DNA of 64,000 nucleotides from Porphyromonas asaccharolytica DSM 20707 (GTDB taxonomy: Bacteria > Bacteroidota > Bacteroidia > Bacteroidales > Porphyromonadaceae), in the NCBI RefSeq assembly GCF_000212375.1, contig NC_015501.1, positions 434,001 to 498,000 of the forward strand, read 5' to 3'. Of the stretch, positions 34,415 through 44,485 are shown piece after piece; within the stretch, counting starts at the first letter, position 1; each line of letters opens with the position of its first letter. The position numbers and the translations under genes are program-made. Under the pieces are notes generated by a model. That model did no database searches, had not been told where the DNA came from, and saw nothing but the letters and a program-made list of their open reading frames with translations.

Positions 34415-35443
34415 ATGTACACAGTTGCAGACATTGCCAAGCTAATCGGTGGTACGCTAGAGGGCGACGGCACGGCTCAGCTACAAGGCTTCGCAGGCAT
34501 TGAGCAGGCGAAGATGGGAGACTTGAGCTTCCTAGCCAATATGAAGTATGAGCCCTACCTCTACACGACACATGCCTCAGCCGTACTCGTCGATGAGCGA
34601 TTTGCTCCGACACAGCCCTGCTCTACGACGTTGATCCGTGTAGCAAACCCTTACGAGACGCTCTCACAGCTGATGCGACTCTACGTCTCTCAGCAGGAAC
34701 CTCACTGGACGGGCGTCCACCCGACGGCTATCATAGACCCTTCGGTAGAGATACCCAAGGAGTGCATCATCGGCCCGTACGTCTGTATCGAAGCGGATGT
34801 CAAGCTGGGCGAGCAGGTCGTCATCTCGGCACACTGCGTCATCGGTGCCAACTGCTCTATCGGTGACCACACGACACTACACCCACGGGTCACACTCTAC
34901 TCGGATAGCATCATCGGGCATCATTGCCGCATTCATTCGGGCACAGTGATTGGCGCCGATGGCTTTGGCTTTGCTCCTACGGATCATGGCTATGACAAGA
35001 TCCCGCAGATAGGACATGTGGAGATAGGAGACCATGTGGAGATAGGGGCTAATAGTTGCATCGATCGCGCTACGATGGGCGTGACGCGCATCGCTTCGGG
35101 TGTCAAGATCGACAACCTCGTACAGATAGCACACAACTGCACCGTCGATGAGCACACGGTCATCGCAGCCCAAGCAGGACTAGCCGGCTCGGCACACATC
35201 AAGGAGTGGTGTCAGCTAGGCGGTCAGGTGGGCATAGCAGGTCACCTCACCGTAGGCGACCACTCGAGGCTCGGTGGTCAGACAGGCGTACTGGGTGACC
35301 TCCAGCCGCACAGCATCGTGATGGGTACTCCCGCTATGCCTGTGGGCAAGGCGCTACGTGCCTTCGCAACGCTCCCTAAGCTTCCTGAGCTGATGCGCCG
35401 AGTAGACAAGCTCGAAGAGCAGGCCTCCTCGGGAACTAAATAG
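34415..35443 (+). CDS. lpxD: UDP-3-O-(3-hydroxyacyl)glucosamine N-acyltransferase
   Basis: 342 aa. It adds the N-linked hydroxyacyl chain to UDP-3-O-acylglucosamine, the third step of lipid A synthesis. The N-terminal domain (1-100) binds uridine; a left-handed beta-helix of hexapeptide repeats ([IV]GxxxxIG..) covers about 105-310; and the C-terminal helix binds ACP. The stretches HSGTVIGADGFGFAPTDHGY, IGANSCIDRATMG and VQIAHNCTVDEHTVIAAQAG (containing the catalytic His) are typical. It is followed by lpxC/fabZ after 32 bases. Confidence 0.96.
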   Translation: MYTVADIAKLIGGTLEGDGTAQLQGFAGIEQAKMGDLSFLANMKYEPYLYTTHASAVLVDERFAPTQPCSTTLIRVANPYETLSQLMRLYVSQQEPHWTGVHPTAIIDPSVEIPKECIIGPYVCIEADVKLGEQVVISAHCVIGANCSIGDHTTLHPRVTLYSDSIIGHHCRIHSGTVIGADGFGFAPTDHGYDKIPQIGHVEIGDHVEIGANSCIDRATMGVTRIASGVKIDNLVQIAHNCTVDEHTVIAAQAGLAGSAHIKEWCQLGGQVGIAGHLTVGDHSRLGGQTGVLGDLQPHSIVMGTPAMPVGKALRAFATLPKLPELMRRVDKLEEQASSGTK

Positions 35444-35475
35444 ATAGATACTCTAAAAGCAGACACACTCACGTT

Positions 35476-36858
35476 ATGAATCAGTACACACTCGCTACGA
35501 CACTCACCTTCCAAGGTGTAGGGCTTCACACGGGAGCCAACCACACCTTGACGCTCTCACCTGCGGAGCCCCATAGTGGTTACCAAATTTGTCGCTCCGA
35601 CCTCGAGGGGAGTCCTACGATCCCCGCTTATGCGGACTACGTCACGACAACGCAGCGTGCTACTTGTATAGAGCGTGGCGCTGTGCAGGTCTCTACGCTC
35701 GAGCATTGTCTCAGTGCTCTCTACGCACTCGGCGTGGACAACTGTCTCATCACGGTCGATGGTGACGAGGCCCCTATACTAGATGGCTCAGCCTATCCTT
35801 ATGTACAGGCGATCCAAGAGGCTGGACTCAAGGAGCAGTCTGCGACTCGTGAGGTCTTTGTCGTACGTAAGCCTATCGAGGTCAGAGATGAAGAGACGGG
35901 AGCCTCCATTCTCCTTCTTCCATCAGATCAGCTCGGCGTAGAGGCGCACCTAAGCTTTGCCTCTCCGCTACTGAGCAACCAATACGCTTCGCTGCGCGAC
36001 CTTAGTCGCTATGGCGAGGAGGTCGCTGAGGCACGCTCCTTCGTTTTCGTACGAGAGATACTACCTCTCCTCAGTCAGGGCTTGATCAAGGGCGGAGACC
36101 TAGCCAATGCGATGGTGATCAACGATGAGCCACTCTCTGAGAGCGATGCTAAAGCACTGGCGGAGGCTCTCCATCGTCCCGTTGCTGAGGTGAATCAGCT
36201 GGGTGTGATCAACCCGAAAGAGGGCATCCTCAACGAGCCCGCACGCCACAAGATCATCGACATACTAGGCGATCTAGCCTTAGCAGGCATCTTCGTGCAG
36301 GGTCATATCATAGCGACCAAGCCTGGGCATAAGATCAATAATAAGCTGGCACGGGCGATCCGCAAGGAGATCAAAGGAATGGAGACACAACCTCCTGTTT
36401 ACGATCCCAATGCGGCACCGGTACTTGATCTTAACCAGATCAAGGGACTCTTACCACACCGCTATCCTTTCCTCCTTGTGGACAAGGTGATCCACCTAGA
36501 CAAGAACCATATTGTGGGGGTCAAAAACGTGAGCTTCAACGAGACTTTCTTCCTCGGTCACTTCCCCACAGAGCCTGTCATGCCGGGTGTACTAATCGTC
36601 GAGGCTATGGCACAGACGGCTGGGCTACTCGTACTTAGCGGCATCGAGGATCCTGAGCGCTACTCGACCTACTTCCTGACAATCAACAATGTGAAGTTCA
36701 GAAACAAGGTCGTCCCTGGAGACACCCTCCTCTTTAAGGTGATGCTCACCAGTGAGGTGCGCCGTGGCTTGGCTAGTGTCAGGGGACTTACTTTCGTGGG
36801 TAGTCAGTTGGTTTGTGAAGCTGACTTTATGGCTCAGATAGTAAAGAATAAGGAGTAA
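35476..36858 (+). CDS. lpxC/fabZ: Bifunctional LpxC deacetylase / FabZ dehydratase
   Basis: 460 aa fusion. Residues 1-300 are the zinc-dependent UDP-3-O-acyl-GlcNAc deacetylase that commits material to lipid A: FQGVGLHTG, STLEHCLSALYALGVDN with a zinc His, KIIDILGDLALAG and the GHKINN motif. Residues about 310-460 are FabZ, the hot-dog fold 3-hydroxyacyl-ACP dehydratase of fatty acid elongation, with LLPHRYPFLLVDKV and the catalytic GHFPTEPVMPGVLIVEAMAQ. The fusion is standard in Bacteroidota and ties lipid A to fatty acid synthesis. It sits between lpxD and lpxA (17 bases). Confidence 0.97.
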   Translation: MNQYTLATTLTFQGVGLHTGANHTLTLSPAEPHSGYQICRSDLEGSPTIPAYADYVTTTQRATCIERGAVQVSTLEHCLSALYALGVDNCLITVDGDEAPILDGSAYPYVQAIQEAGLKEQSATREVFVVRKPIEVRDEETGASILLLPSDQLGVEAHLSFASPLLSNQYASLRDLSRYGEEVAEARSFVFVREILPLLSQGLIKGGDLANAMVINDEPLSESDAKALAEALHRPVAEVNQLGVINPKEGILNEPARHKIIDILGDLALAGIFVQGHIIATKPGHKINNKLARAIRKEIKGMETQPPVYDPNAAPVLDLNQIKGLLPHRYPFLLVDKVIHLDKNHIVGVKNVSFNETFFLGHFPTEPVMPGVLIVEAMAQTAGLLVLSGIEDPERYSTYFLTINNVKFRNKVVPGDTLLFKVMLTSEVRRGLASVRGLTFVGSQLVCEADFMAQIVKNKE

Positions 36859-36875
36859 ACAATCATATCTACTAT

Positions 36876-37667
36876 ATGGCTCAAACGCTTATATCTCCTC
36901 TCGCTCAGGTACACCCTGAGGCACAGATAGGTGCTGAGGTGACGGTCGGACCTTTTGTCACCATAGAGGCCAACACGGTCATCGGTGACCGCACAGTCCT
37001 AGACCAAGGCTGCATAATACGCAGCGGAGCGCGTATCGGTAGCGACTGTCACATACATCCCTACGCCGTGATCGCCGGTGTACCACAAGACCTTAAGTTC
37101 AAAGGTGAGGAGACCACAGCCGTCATCGGTGACCATACAACTATCCGAGAGTTCGCTACCGTCAATCGTGGCACCGCTTCGCGTGGCACGACAGTCGTCG
37201 GTAGTAACTGTCTCATCATGGCTTACTCACATGTAGCACATGACTGCATCCTCAAGGATCACATCATCCTAGGTAATGCAACCCAGCTCGCTGGAGAGGT
37301 CGAGATAGACGACTATGCGATCCTCAGCGGTGCTGTACTGGTACATCAGTTCGTACGCATCTCGCAGCATGTGATGATACAGGGTGGCTCTAAGGTAACC
37401 AAGGACATCCCACCCTACTGTCTCGTGGGGCGCGATCCGATCGTTTACTGCGGCATCAATATCGTAGGGCTGCGTCGCAGAGGCTTTACCAATGAGCAGA
37501 TCTTCCTCATCAATGACATCTACCGCACACTTTATCAGGGTGGGCTCAACAACAGCGAGGCGCTCGTAGAGATACAGAGTCGCTATCCGCAGTGCTACGA
37601 GCGCGACCTCATCTACAACTTCATCAGCGACAGCAAGCGCGGCATCGTCCGTGGATCGATGGATTAG
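36876..37667 (+). CDS. lpxA: UDP-N-acetylglucosamine O-acyltransferase
   Basis: 263 aa. It transfers a 3-hydroxyacyl chain from ACP to UDP-GlcNAc, the first step of lipid A synthesis. The left-handed beta-helix covers about 5-190 (ISPLAQVHPEAQIGAEVTVG onward), the catalytic His lies in MAYSHVAHDC (about 112-121), and GGSKVTKDIPPYCLVGRDP is a family signature. The C-terminal helices bind ACP. It is the last lipid A gene of the cluster; nnr follows after 67 bases. Confidence 0.97.
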   Translation: MAQTLISPLAQVHPEAQIGAEVTVGPFVTIEANTVIGDRTVLDQGCIIRSGARIGSDCHIHPYAVIAGVPQDLKFKGEETTAVIGDHTTIREFATVNRGTASRGTTVVGSNCLIMAYSHVAHDCILKDHIILGNATQLAGEVEIDDYAILSGAVLVHQFVRISQHVMIQGGSKVTKDIPPYCLVGRDPIVYCGINIVGLRRRGFTNEQIFLINDIYRTLYQGGLNNSEALVEIQSRYPQCYERDLIYNFISDSKRGIVRGSMD

Positions 37668-37734
37668 CTCTAGACAAAAGCTCCAAGACCATAGCTAAGT
37701 CGCAACCAACCAACTAAACAGACCAGCTGAAACA

Positions 37735-39267
37735 ATGAAAAAGATACTCGTCGGACGCCAATGGGGCAGCACGGATAGTTATATCCTCGAGCGTGATCAT
37801 CTCTCCATCCACGACCTTGTGGAGCGTGTCGCTCAGCGCTTTGTCGTAGAGCTTAGGAGTATCTCAGACCTGCCACAAGGCATCGTCTACGTCTTCGCAG
37901 GCCCTGGCAATAACGGAGCTGATGGCCTAGCCATCGCACGGCGCTTACTGCAGGAGGGACATAGGGTACACTGCTACCTCTTTTGCAAGCAAGAGGAGGA
38001 GCTCTCGGAGGCTTGCGCCTGGCAGCAGACGAAGCTTCAGGAGTTTCACCCTGACGCCCTAACCATTGTCGCAGATGAGTTTCAGCCACCGCTCTTGACT
38101 GCTCAGACGCTCGTCATCGATGCACTCTTTGGCACAGGGCTCTCGCGCCCTCTAGAGGGAGGCTTTGCCGTGCTGGTAGATCAATTGATCAACGCTTCGC
38201 CAGCCACCGTCATCGCGGTGGACATACCCTCGGGACTATATGACAAGGACAATAGCGAGAACAACCTGCAGGCGATCATCAAGTCGGACTACACCCTTAC
38301 CTGCGAAAGTCCCAAGATAGCCCTCCTCCTATCGGACAACGAGTGCTATACAGGCTCGCTACGCATCCTCTCGCTCAGTCTCAACATGGACGAAGATCCT
38401 GCCATACAGACGGACTACTACCTCTACACGCCTCAAGATGCTCGTAGAGCCTTGAAGCCGCTCTCACACTTTGCACACAAAGGGACGCAAGGACATGCCC
38501 TTCTCATCGCAGGATCCGAGGCGATGGCGGGCGCGGCTATGCTGGCAGGTATGGGCGCCATGCGCTCAGGACTAGGCAAGCTTACAATGCATCTACCTAG
38601 CTCACTAGCTCAGCTAGCGAACATAATCATTCCCGAGGCTCTCGTGGAGAAGGACAAAGAGGAGACCATCGTTGGTACTCTTCCTAAGGAGCTACACAGC
38701 TATCAAGCTATTGCCATGGGACCTGGCATTGGCACAGCACCGCTCACGCTACATCTCTTGGAGCATCTCCTGCAAAACATACAGCCTGCCACTCCACTAC
38801 TCCTCGATGCCGATGCGCTCAATCTCCTAGCTCTCCACCCCGAGCTGCTGAGCGTCCTACCCAAGGAGACCATACTCACACCGCATCCAGGCGAGCTGGA
38901 CCGCATCATAGGCAATGCCCTTGATGACCATCACCGCCTGACGAAAGCGCAGGAGCTAGCCATGGAGCAGGAGCTCATCGTCGTACTCAAGGGGGCTAAC
39001 ACTGCTACTTGCCTGCCCACTGGCGAGGTTATTTTCAACAGCTCAGGCACACCAGCCCTCGCCACCGCCGGCAGCGGAGATGTACTCACGGGCATCATCC
39101 TCTCGCTCCTAGCACAAGGCTACGCACCCGCCGAGGCCGCACCGCTAGGCGTTTACATCCATGGCTTGACAGCCAATCATTATGGCGAGCGATGCTCCCC
39201 ACGTAGCATGATAGCCCGCGATATTGTAGAGATGCTCCCCGCTGTCCTCAAGATGGTCGAGCAGTAA
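37735..39267 (+). CDS. nnr: Bifunctional NAD(P)H-hydrate repair enzyme
   Basis: 510 aa. It repairs damaged NAD(P)H: the N-terminal YjeF_N domain (about 1-215, with VYVFAGPGNNGADGLAIARRL) epimerises the hydrates, and the C-terminal ribokinase-like domain (about 230-510, with GHALLIAGSEAMAGAAMLAG, TPHPGELDRI and TAGSGDVLTG) dehydrates the S-form using ADP. The domain order and length match bacterial Nnr. It probably follows the lipid A operon transcriptionally, although the 67-base gap leaves room for its own promoter. Confidence 0.94.
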   Translation: MKKILVGRQWGSTDSYILERDHLSIHDLVERVAQRFVVELRSISDLPQGIVYVFAGPGNNGADGLAIARRLLQEGHRVHCYLFCKQEEELSEACAWQQTKLQEFHPDALTIVADEFQPPLLTAQTLVIDALFGTGLSRPLEGGFAVLVDQLINASPATVIAVDIPSGLYDKDNSENNLQAIIKSDYTLTCESPKIALLLSDNECYTGSLRILSLSLNMDEDPAIQTDYYLYTPQDARRALKPLSHFAHKGTQGHALLIAGSEAMAGAAMLAGMGAMRSGLGKLTMHLPSSLAQLANIIIPEALVEKDKEETIVGTLPKELHSYQAIAMGPGIGTAPLTLHLLEHLLQNIQPATPLLLDADALNLLALHPELLSVLPKETILTPHPGELDRIIGNALDDHHRLTKAQELAMEQELIVVLKGANTATCLPTGEVIFNSSGTPALATAGSGDVLTGIILSLLAQGYAPAEAAPLGVYIHGLTANHYGERCSPRSMIARDIVEMLPAVLKMVEQ

Positions 39268-39305
39268 CTCTCTTCCTACGACCTACATTATAGTATCGCA
39301 AAGTT

Positions 39306-39983
39306 ATGAAGCATCTTCGGCGCCAATGCCTCTTACTGCTCTCAGCACTTTTCTGTTTGCTCGTAAGCCTGCCTAGCTGCTCCAAGCAAAAGAAGCCCGA
39401 AGAGCTGCTACAAGAGGCGATCGTACAGCAGTACCAGAGCGTTGGCAAACTGCTTCTCACGGAGACGACGCTCCAGAAGGCGGTCACCCTGCAGGATCCC
39501 AAGATATCTTTCTACGACATCAGTAGCTTTAAGGACTTCGCCAAGTGGCTGAGCAATCAGACGAAAGTAGGTAACCGTGTAGGCATCTACTCCTTTGATG
39601 CGACATTGGTGAGTTATACCGACTTGACAGGCTTCTCGGCAGACGATGTAAGCTACGACAGCGACAAGCAGCAGCTCACCGTCTACATATCCCCCATACA
39701 GGTGGAGCTGCGCGGGCGAGACTTCACGCTAAGGACTGAGTACGAGTATGTAGCACCCCTCCGGAACCCTATCACTCCGCAAGATCGTGCCCGTGTCAAG
39801 AATCGCGCCTACCAAGTGCTCCAGCAGGAGATCACCTCCAATGATCAGCTCATCGCTCAGATACGACAGCGCTCTATCGAGAAGCTACGCCGATGGCTCA
39901 CGCAGCTCCTCCTCTCCTACGAGCTACCGCCTACGGTCGTCATTGTAGAGCGCGGCTCAGCATTGACACAGCCTACTCATTGA
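39306..39983 (+). CDS. DUF4230 lipoprotein
   Basis: 225 aa. An N-terminal lipoprotein signal has the lipobox LPSC at Cys25. The remainder resembles DUF4230, a family common in Bacteroidota with no known function: VGKLLLTETTLQKAVT, RVGIYSFDATLVSYTDLTGF and a closing PPTVVIVERGS. A second DUF4230 gene follows 32 bases after the stop. The two are presumably exposed on the periplasmic side and may act together, but that is only inferred from adjacency. Confidence 0.78.
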   Translation: MKHLRRQCLLLLSALFCLLVSLPSCSKQKKPEELLQEAIVQQYQSVGKLLLTETTLQKAVTLQDPKISFYDISSFKDFAKWLSNQTKVGNRVGIYSFDATLVSYTDLTGFSADDVSYDSDKQQLTVYISPIQVELRGRDFTLRTEYEYVAPLRNPITPQDRARVKNRAYQVLQQEITSNDQLIAQIRQRSIEKLRRWLTQLLLSYELPPTVVIVERGSALTQPTH

Positions 39984-40015
39984 TTCATCTCTCACCTTTG
40001 TAGCTTCTCATCTCT

Positions 40016-40648
40016 ATGGGCAAATGGCTTAAGCGCATCCCTTATATACTCCTAGCGATACTGCTTCTAGTCGGTATCGTCCTCCTATGGCGTAGCTGCT
40101 CCAAAAACAAGAACAAGAGCGAGGACTACAGCGATGTAGTCACACACGCTATGACCGTTCGCTCGATCGAGGAGGTGCTCAAGCTCTCCACAGGCGAGTG
40201 CTATCAAGAGATCCCCATGGTCGATACCATCGATGGTATGGTGCTAGCCTACGTCATACAGGCTCGTACCTACATAGACTTCGATATAGACCAGCTCCCC
40301 ACGCAGCTACAGGGCGACACGCTCTATGTGCAGCTTCCCCCCGAAGAGGTTACACCGCACGAGATCGGTTACACCGTGATCGATGTACACTCACTACGTC
40401 AGGGCTTCACCACGAAGACACTCACTGCAGAGCAAGAGAATAGAGCCAAGCGGCGTATCCCGCAGCGACTCATCGATGAGGTCTACCGTGCAGGCTACAT
40501 ACGGAATGCCCGACAGCAGGCGCGCGAAGAGTTGGCACGCTTTCTTTCTATCGCTCACCCTACCGTCATCGTCGTAGACCGCTATCCCGAGGGGGTGCGA
40601 GGAGCCTTCTTTGCGGACACCGTCTACATAGATCACCGCACGCTGTAA
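40016..40648 (+). CDS. DUF4230 membrane-anchored protein
   Basis: 210 aa. A membrane helix near the start (IPYILLAILLLVGIVLLW) is followed by a Lys-rich segment and a DUF4230-like domain (VLAYVIQARTYIDFDIDQLP, LPPEEVTPHEIGYTVIDVHS, HPTVIVVDRYPEG). It is paralogous in pattern to the preceding lipoprotein but anchored by a helix (with Cys28 after it) instead of a clear lipobox. The function is unknown. The next gene, pnp, has its own promoter-like sequence. Confidence 0.75.
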   Translation: MGKWLKRIPYILLAILLLVGIVLLWRSCSKNKNKSEDYSDVVTHAMTVRSIEEVLKLSTGECYQEIPMVDTIDGMVLAYVIQARTYIDFDIDQLPTQLQGDTLYVQLPPEEVTPHEIGYTVIDVHSLRQGFTTKTLTAEQENRAKRRIPQRLIDEVYRAGYIRNARQQAREELARFLSIAHPTVIVVDRYPEGVRGAFFADTVYIDHRTL

Positions 40649-40691
40649 AAGGGGTTAATTCTTATAAGATGTGGAACTTGTGCAGGACGAA

Positions 40692-40724
40692 TTGTCGCAA
40701 TCTGCATTAGTTTTTGTAACTTTG
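40692..40724 (+). promoter_or_regulatory. Possible promoter of pnp
   Basis: TTG at 40692-40694, then after 22 bases TAACTTTG at 40717-40724. The spacing is longer than the usual 19-20, the -7 box is perfect. Confidence 0.5.
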
Positions 40725-40776
40725 GACGATTTTATCGAGGTATAAGACAATAGAACTAAGTAATCAGACGATTTTT

Positions 40777-42987
40777 ATGATCAATCCGGTCAACAAGACA
40801 ATCACCCTACCCGATGGTCGCACGATCACCATCGAGACGGGCAAGCTTGCCAAGCAAGCCGACGGTGCTGTCACCGTCACCATGGGCTCTACCGTACTAC
40901 TCGCAGCTGTAACAGCAGCCAAGGAGGCTAAGCCCGATGTAGACTTTATGCCACTACAGGTAGAGTACAAAGAGAAGTATTCAGCCGTAGGCCGCTTCCC
41001 CGGAGGCTTCACACGCCGTGAGGGACGCGCCTCAGACTATGAGATATTAACTTGCCGACTAGTGGATCGCGCACTGCGTCCACTCTTCCCCGATGACTAC
41101 CATGCAGAGGTTTATGTGAACATTATCCTCTTCTCTTCTGACGGTGTCGATATGCCTGACGCACTCGCTGGACTAGCAGCTTCGGCTGCACTAGCGGTCT
41201 CCGATATTCCTTTCGGAGGTCCTATCAGTGAGGTACGTGTAGCACGCATCGATGGGGAGTTTGTCATCAATCCTACCTTCGAGCAGCTAGAGCGTGCAGA
41301 CATTGACCTGATGGTCGCAGCTACACTCGACAACATTATGATGGTCGAGGGCGAGATGGAAGAGGTCCAAGAGGAGGAGATGCTCGAGGCTATCAAGGTA
41401 GCTCACGAGGCTATCAAGGTACAGTGCCAGGCTCAGCTAGAGCTCTCGGAGGCTGTCGGCAAGATGACCAAGCGCGAGTACCCCGCTGAGGAGCAAGACG
41501 AGGAGCTACGTGAGCGTATGCAGCGTGAGCTCTATGACAAGATCTACAAGGTAGCTACCGCTGGTACCGACAAGCATGCTCGTGGCGATGCCTTTGAGGC
41601 GATCGTTGAGGAGTTCAAGGCGCAGTTTACCGAAGAGGAGCTTGAGGCTAAGGGTATGATCATCGACCGCTACTATCACGATATGGAGAAGGCGGCTATG
41701 CGTCGTATGATCCTCGACGAGGGCAAGCGTCTCGATGGTCGTCGTACCAACGAGATACGTCCTATCTGGATCGAGACCGACTGCCTACCAGGACCTCACG
41801 GATCGGCTATCTTCACACGTGGTGAGACGCAGTCTCTATCTACAGTGACGCTCGGTACTAAGAGCGATGAGAAGCTAGTCGATGATGTACTCAACTACGG
41901 TAAGGAGCGTTTCCTCCTACACTACAACTTCCCGCCCTTCTCCACAGGCGAGGCAAAAGCTTCGCGCGGCATCAGCCGTCGTGAGATAGGTCACGGTAAC
42001 CTAGCACACCGTGCGCTCAAGCGTATGATCCCCGAGGACTACCCCTACGTAATCCGTGTGATGAGTGATATCCTTGAGTCCAACGGATCCTCCTCTATGG
42101 CAACTGTCTGCGCTGGTACGCTCGCACTGCGTGATGCTGGTGTCCAGATGAAGAAGCCTGTCTCCGGTATCGCCATGGGTCTCATCAGTGAGAACAAGGG
42201 GACCAACTACGCCATCCTCTCTGACATCCTAGGTGACGAGGATCACCTCGGCGATATGGACTTTAAGGTGACCGGTACGCGTGATGGTATCACCGCTACG
42301 CAGATGGATATCAAGGTCGATGGTCTGAGCTATGAGATCCTAGCAAAAGCTTTGGCACAGGCTAAGGCTGGTCGTCTCCACATTCTCGACAAGATCGAGG
42401 AGGCACAGCCCGAGGCTCGTCCTGACATGAAGCCTCATGCACCACGCATTGAGACGCTACGCATCGGCAAGGAGTTCATCGGAGCTGTCATTGGCCCGGG
42501 CGGTAAGATCATCCAGGGCATTCAGGAGCAGAGTGGTGCCACGGTCAACATCGAAGAGGTGGACAACTATGGTATCGTCGAGATCAGCAGCTCCAACAAG
42601 GAGTCTCTCGATGCAGCACTAGCTATGGTACGAGGCATCGTCGCTACCCCAGAGGTGGGCGAGGTCTACAAGGGTACCGTCTCCTCCGTGATGCCTTACG
42701 GCTGCTTCGTACAGTTTATGCCAGGCAAGGATGGACTGCTTCACATCAGCGAGATCGACTGGAAGCGCTTTGCCACGATCGAGGATACAGGTCTCAAGGA
42801 GGGCGACACGATCGATGTCAAGCTCATCGAGATCGACCCCAAGACGGGCAAGTTCAGTCTATCACACAAGGCACTCCTACCTAAGCCCGAGGGCTATGTA
42901 GAGCCTGAGCGTCGTCCACGCCGTGAGCGTCGTGACGATGGAGAGCGCCGTGAGCGTCGTCCACGTCGTGAGCGTCATGACGACTAG
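40777..42987 (+). CDS. pnp: Polynucleotide phosphorylase
   Basis: 736 aa phosphorolytic 3'-5' exoribonuclease of mRNA decay. Two RNase PH folds (about 10-225 and 325-545, the second with [17 protein letters not shown]), the alpha-helical linker, a KH domain (about 565-620, [16 protein letters not shown]) and an S1 domain (about 630-700, [18 protein letters not shown]) are all present. The last 25 residues are an Arg/Asp/Glu-rich tail ([20 protein letters not shown]), which is not part of the core enzyme and may bind RNA or protein partners. A hairpin follows at 43000-43030. Confidence 0.97.
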   Translation: MINPVNKTITLPDGRTITIETGKLAKQADGAVTVTMGSTVLLAAVTAAKEAKPDVDFMPLQVEYKEKYSAVGRFPGGFTRREGRASDYEILTCRLVDRALRPLFPDDYHAEVYVNIILFSSDGVDMPDALAGLAASAALAVSDIPFGGPISEVRVARIDGEFVINPTFEQLERADIDLMVAATLDNIMMVEGEMEEVQEEEMLEAIKVAHEAIKVQCQAQLELSEAVGKMTKREYPAEEQDEELRERMQRELYDKIYKVATAGTDKHARGDAFEAIVEEFKAQFTEEELEAKGMIIDRYYHDMEKAAMRRMILDEGKRLDGRRTNEIRPIWIETDCLPGPHGSAIFTRGETQSLSTVTLGTKSDEKLVDDVLNYGKERFLLHYNFPPFSTGEAKASRGISRREIGHGNLAHRALKRMIPEDYPYVIRVMSDILESNGSSSMATVCAGTLALRDAGVQMKKPVSGIAMGLISENKGTNYAILSDILGDEDHLGDMDFKVTGTRDGITATQMDIKVDGLSYEILAKALAQAKAGRLHILDKIEEAQPEARPDMKPHAPRIETLRIGKEFIGAVIGPGGKIIQGIQEQSGATVNIEEVDNYGIVEISSSNKESLDAALAMVRGIVATPEVGEVYKGTVSSVMPYGCFVQFMPGKDGLLHISEIDWKRFATIEDTGLKEGDTIDVKLIEIDPKTGKFSLSHKALLPKPEGYVEPERRPRRERRDDGERRERRPRRERHDD

Positions 42988-42999
42988 ACGATAAGATTT

Positions 43000-43030
43000 A
43001 GAGCTTCTGTGGCACCAGCCACAGAGCTCT
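43000..43030 (+). terminator. Hairpin after pnp
   Basis: AGAGCT-CTGTGGC pairs with GCCACAG-AGCTCT around ACCA, with one bulged T. No T run follows, so this may protect the 3' end rather than terminate. Confidence 0.5.
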
Positions 43031-43133
43031 ACTAAGGCTAAATACAAGGAAGTCACCTATCTCAAGATTCTTTCGTTACCGCTGCTATGAGTATGTTTCG
43101 AACTAAACTTGTGGTTGGTGACTTCTTTTTGTA

Positions 43134-43141
43134 TAACTTTG
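43134..43141 (+). promoter_or_regulatory. Probable -7 box of the MFS gene
   Basis: TAACTTTG 25 bases before the ATG at 43167. Upstream TTG motifs are 16 or 22 bases away. Confidence 0.5.
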
Positions 43142-43166
43142 CAGCGGATTAGACTAGCAAGTTCGT

Positions 43167-44447
43167 ATGCCAACCCTTTCGACAGGAACCAAACCAAACT
43201 ATCTTGGGCCTTTCATAACTATGGTGATCATGATGACCGTCATCGGCTTCATCACGAGCATCAATCAGCAGTTTCAAGCACCCATACAGAGTGCTTATCT
43301 GCACTCAGCAGGGGCCTGGACCAATAGCTTTACGACGCTACTCATCTTCGCTTTCTTCCTCTCGTACCTTGTGCTGGGACCTGTCTCGTCACGCTTCGTC
43401 GAGCGGCATGGCTACAAGATGACCATCGTCAGAGGGTTGCTTTTGCTGGCGGGAGGCATCCTACTCTTTGTCCTCTCGGCACTGCTCTTCATGCACACCT
43501 CGCTCTGGATCACGCTCTCCGAGACAGTACAGCTGCCTGTGAGCTATCTGATCTTCCTACTCGGCTCCTTCGTTTGTGGAGCGGGGATCACCTTCATGCA
43601 GTCTTCGGTCAATCCTTATCTCATCGCCTGTACCGTACCTGGCACCTCCGCTGTACAGCGTCAAAACATCGGTGGTGTGGGCAACTCAACGATGACCATG
43701 CTAGCGCCACTCTTTGTATCGATGGTTATCTTCGGCGGGGTGGAGGATCTGAAAGATGTACAGATCCAAGAGGTCATCGTGCCGATGATCATCCTGATGG
43801 GTGTCGTACTCATCCTCTCCTACGTGGTCAAGCGACTCCATGTCCCGCATATCGAGGGGACGACCAGCAGTGAGGATGCCGAGGTGAGCTTCAAGACCGT
43901 GTGGCGCATACGACGTGTGCGTCTCGGCTGCATAGCGCTCTTCTGCTATGTCGGTGTCGAGGTCTGCATCGGTGCCAACATCATCCTATATGGTCAGCAT
44001 GACCTCGCGCTGAGCTATAACACCGTGGCTCTCTACGCTACGCTCTACTGGGGAGCTATGCTAGTAGGGCGCTTCGTAGGTAGCTTCCTGAACCGTGTCT
44101 CTGACCGCAAGCTACTCTGGAGTACCACGCTGCTCTCCGCAATCCTCATCCTGATCGCTGTCGTGACCAATCAGCCTTACTGGCTCATCGCTGTAGGACT
44201 ATGCCACTCGGTCATGTGGGGCGCTATCTATTCGCTAGCACTTAAGGAGCTAGGGAGTCTAGCCACGAGAGCCTCAGGCGTGCTCCTGATGGGACTCATC
44301 GGAGGGGCACTCTTACCATTCTTACAGAGCTTGCTAGCGGACCTCCTCGGAGGGTATCACTACACCTGGCTACTCGTTGTAGCAGGAGAGCTCTATATGC
44401 TTTACTACGCTTTGGTCGGCTCCCGCTTTAAGGAGCAGCAGGCGTAA
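43167..44447 (+). CDS. Sugar MFS transporter (FucP-like)
   Basis: 426 aa inner-membrane protein with about 12 hydrophobic helices. The start NYLGPFITMVIMMTVIGFITSINQQFQAPIQSAY, with Asn-Gln-Gln after helix 1, and the loop SSRFVERHGYKMTIVRGL are characteristic of the fucose/glucose/galactose:H+ symporters (FHS family). The VNPYLIACTVPGTSAVQRQN segment in helices 4-5 is also typical. Sugar specificity cannot be told. It has its own promoter-like sequence and no sugar-catabolic genes beside it. Confidence 0.9.
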   Translation: MPTLSTGTKPNYLGPFITMVIMMTVIGFITSINQQFQAPIQSAYLHSAGAWTNSFTTLLIFAFFLSYLVLGPVSSRFVERHGYKMTIVRGLLLLAGGILLFVLSALLFMHTSLWITLSETVQLPVSYLIFLLGSFVCGAGITFMQSSVNPYLIACTVPGTSAVQRQNIGGVGNSTMTMLAPLFVSMVIFGGVEDLKDVQIQEVIVPMIILMGVVLILSYVVKRLHVPHIEGTTSSEDAEVSFKTVWRIRRVRLGCIALFCYVGVEVCIGANIILYGQHDLALSYNTVALYATLYWGAMLVGRFVGSFLNRVSDRKLLWSTTLLSAILILIAVVTNQPYWLIAVGLCHSVMWGAIYSLALKELGSLATRASGVLLMGLIGGALLPFLQSLLADLLGGYHYTWLLVVAGELYMLYYALVGSRFKEQQA

Positions 44448-44485
44448 TCAATCGGATTCTATTCACTTTAATCAATCATACGAAT

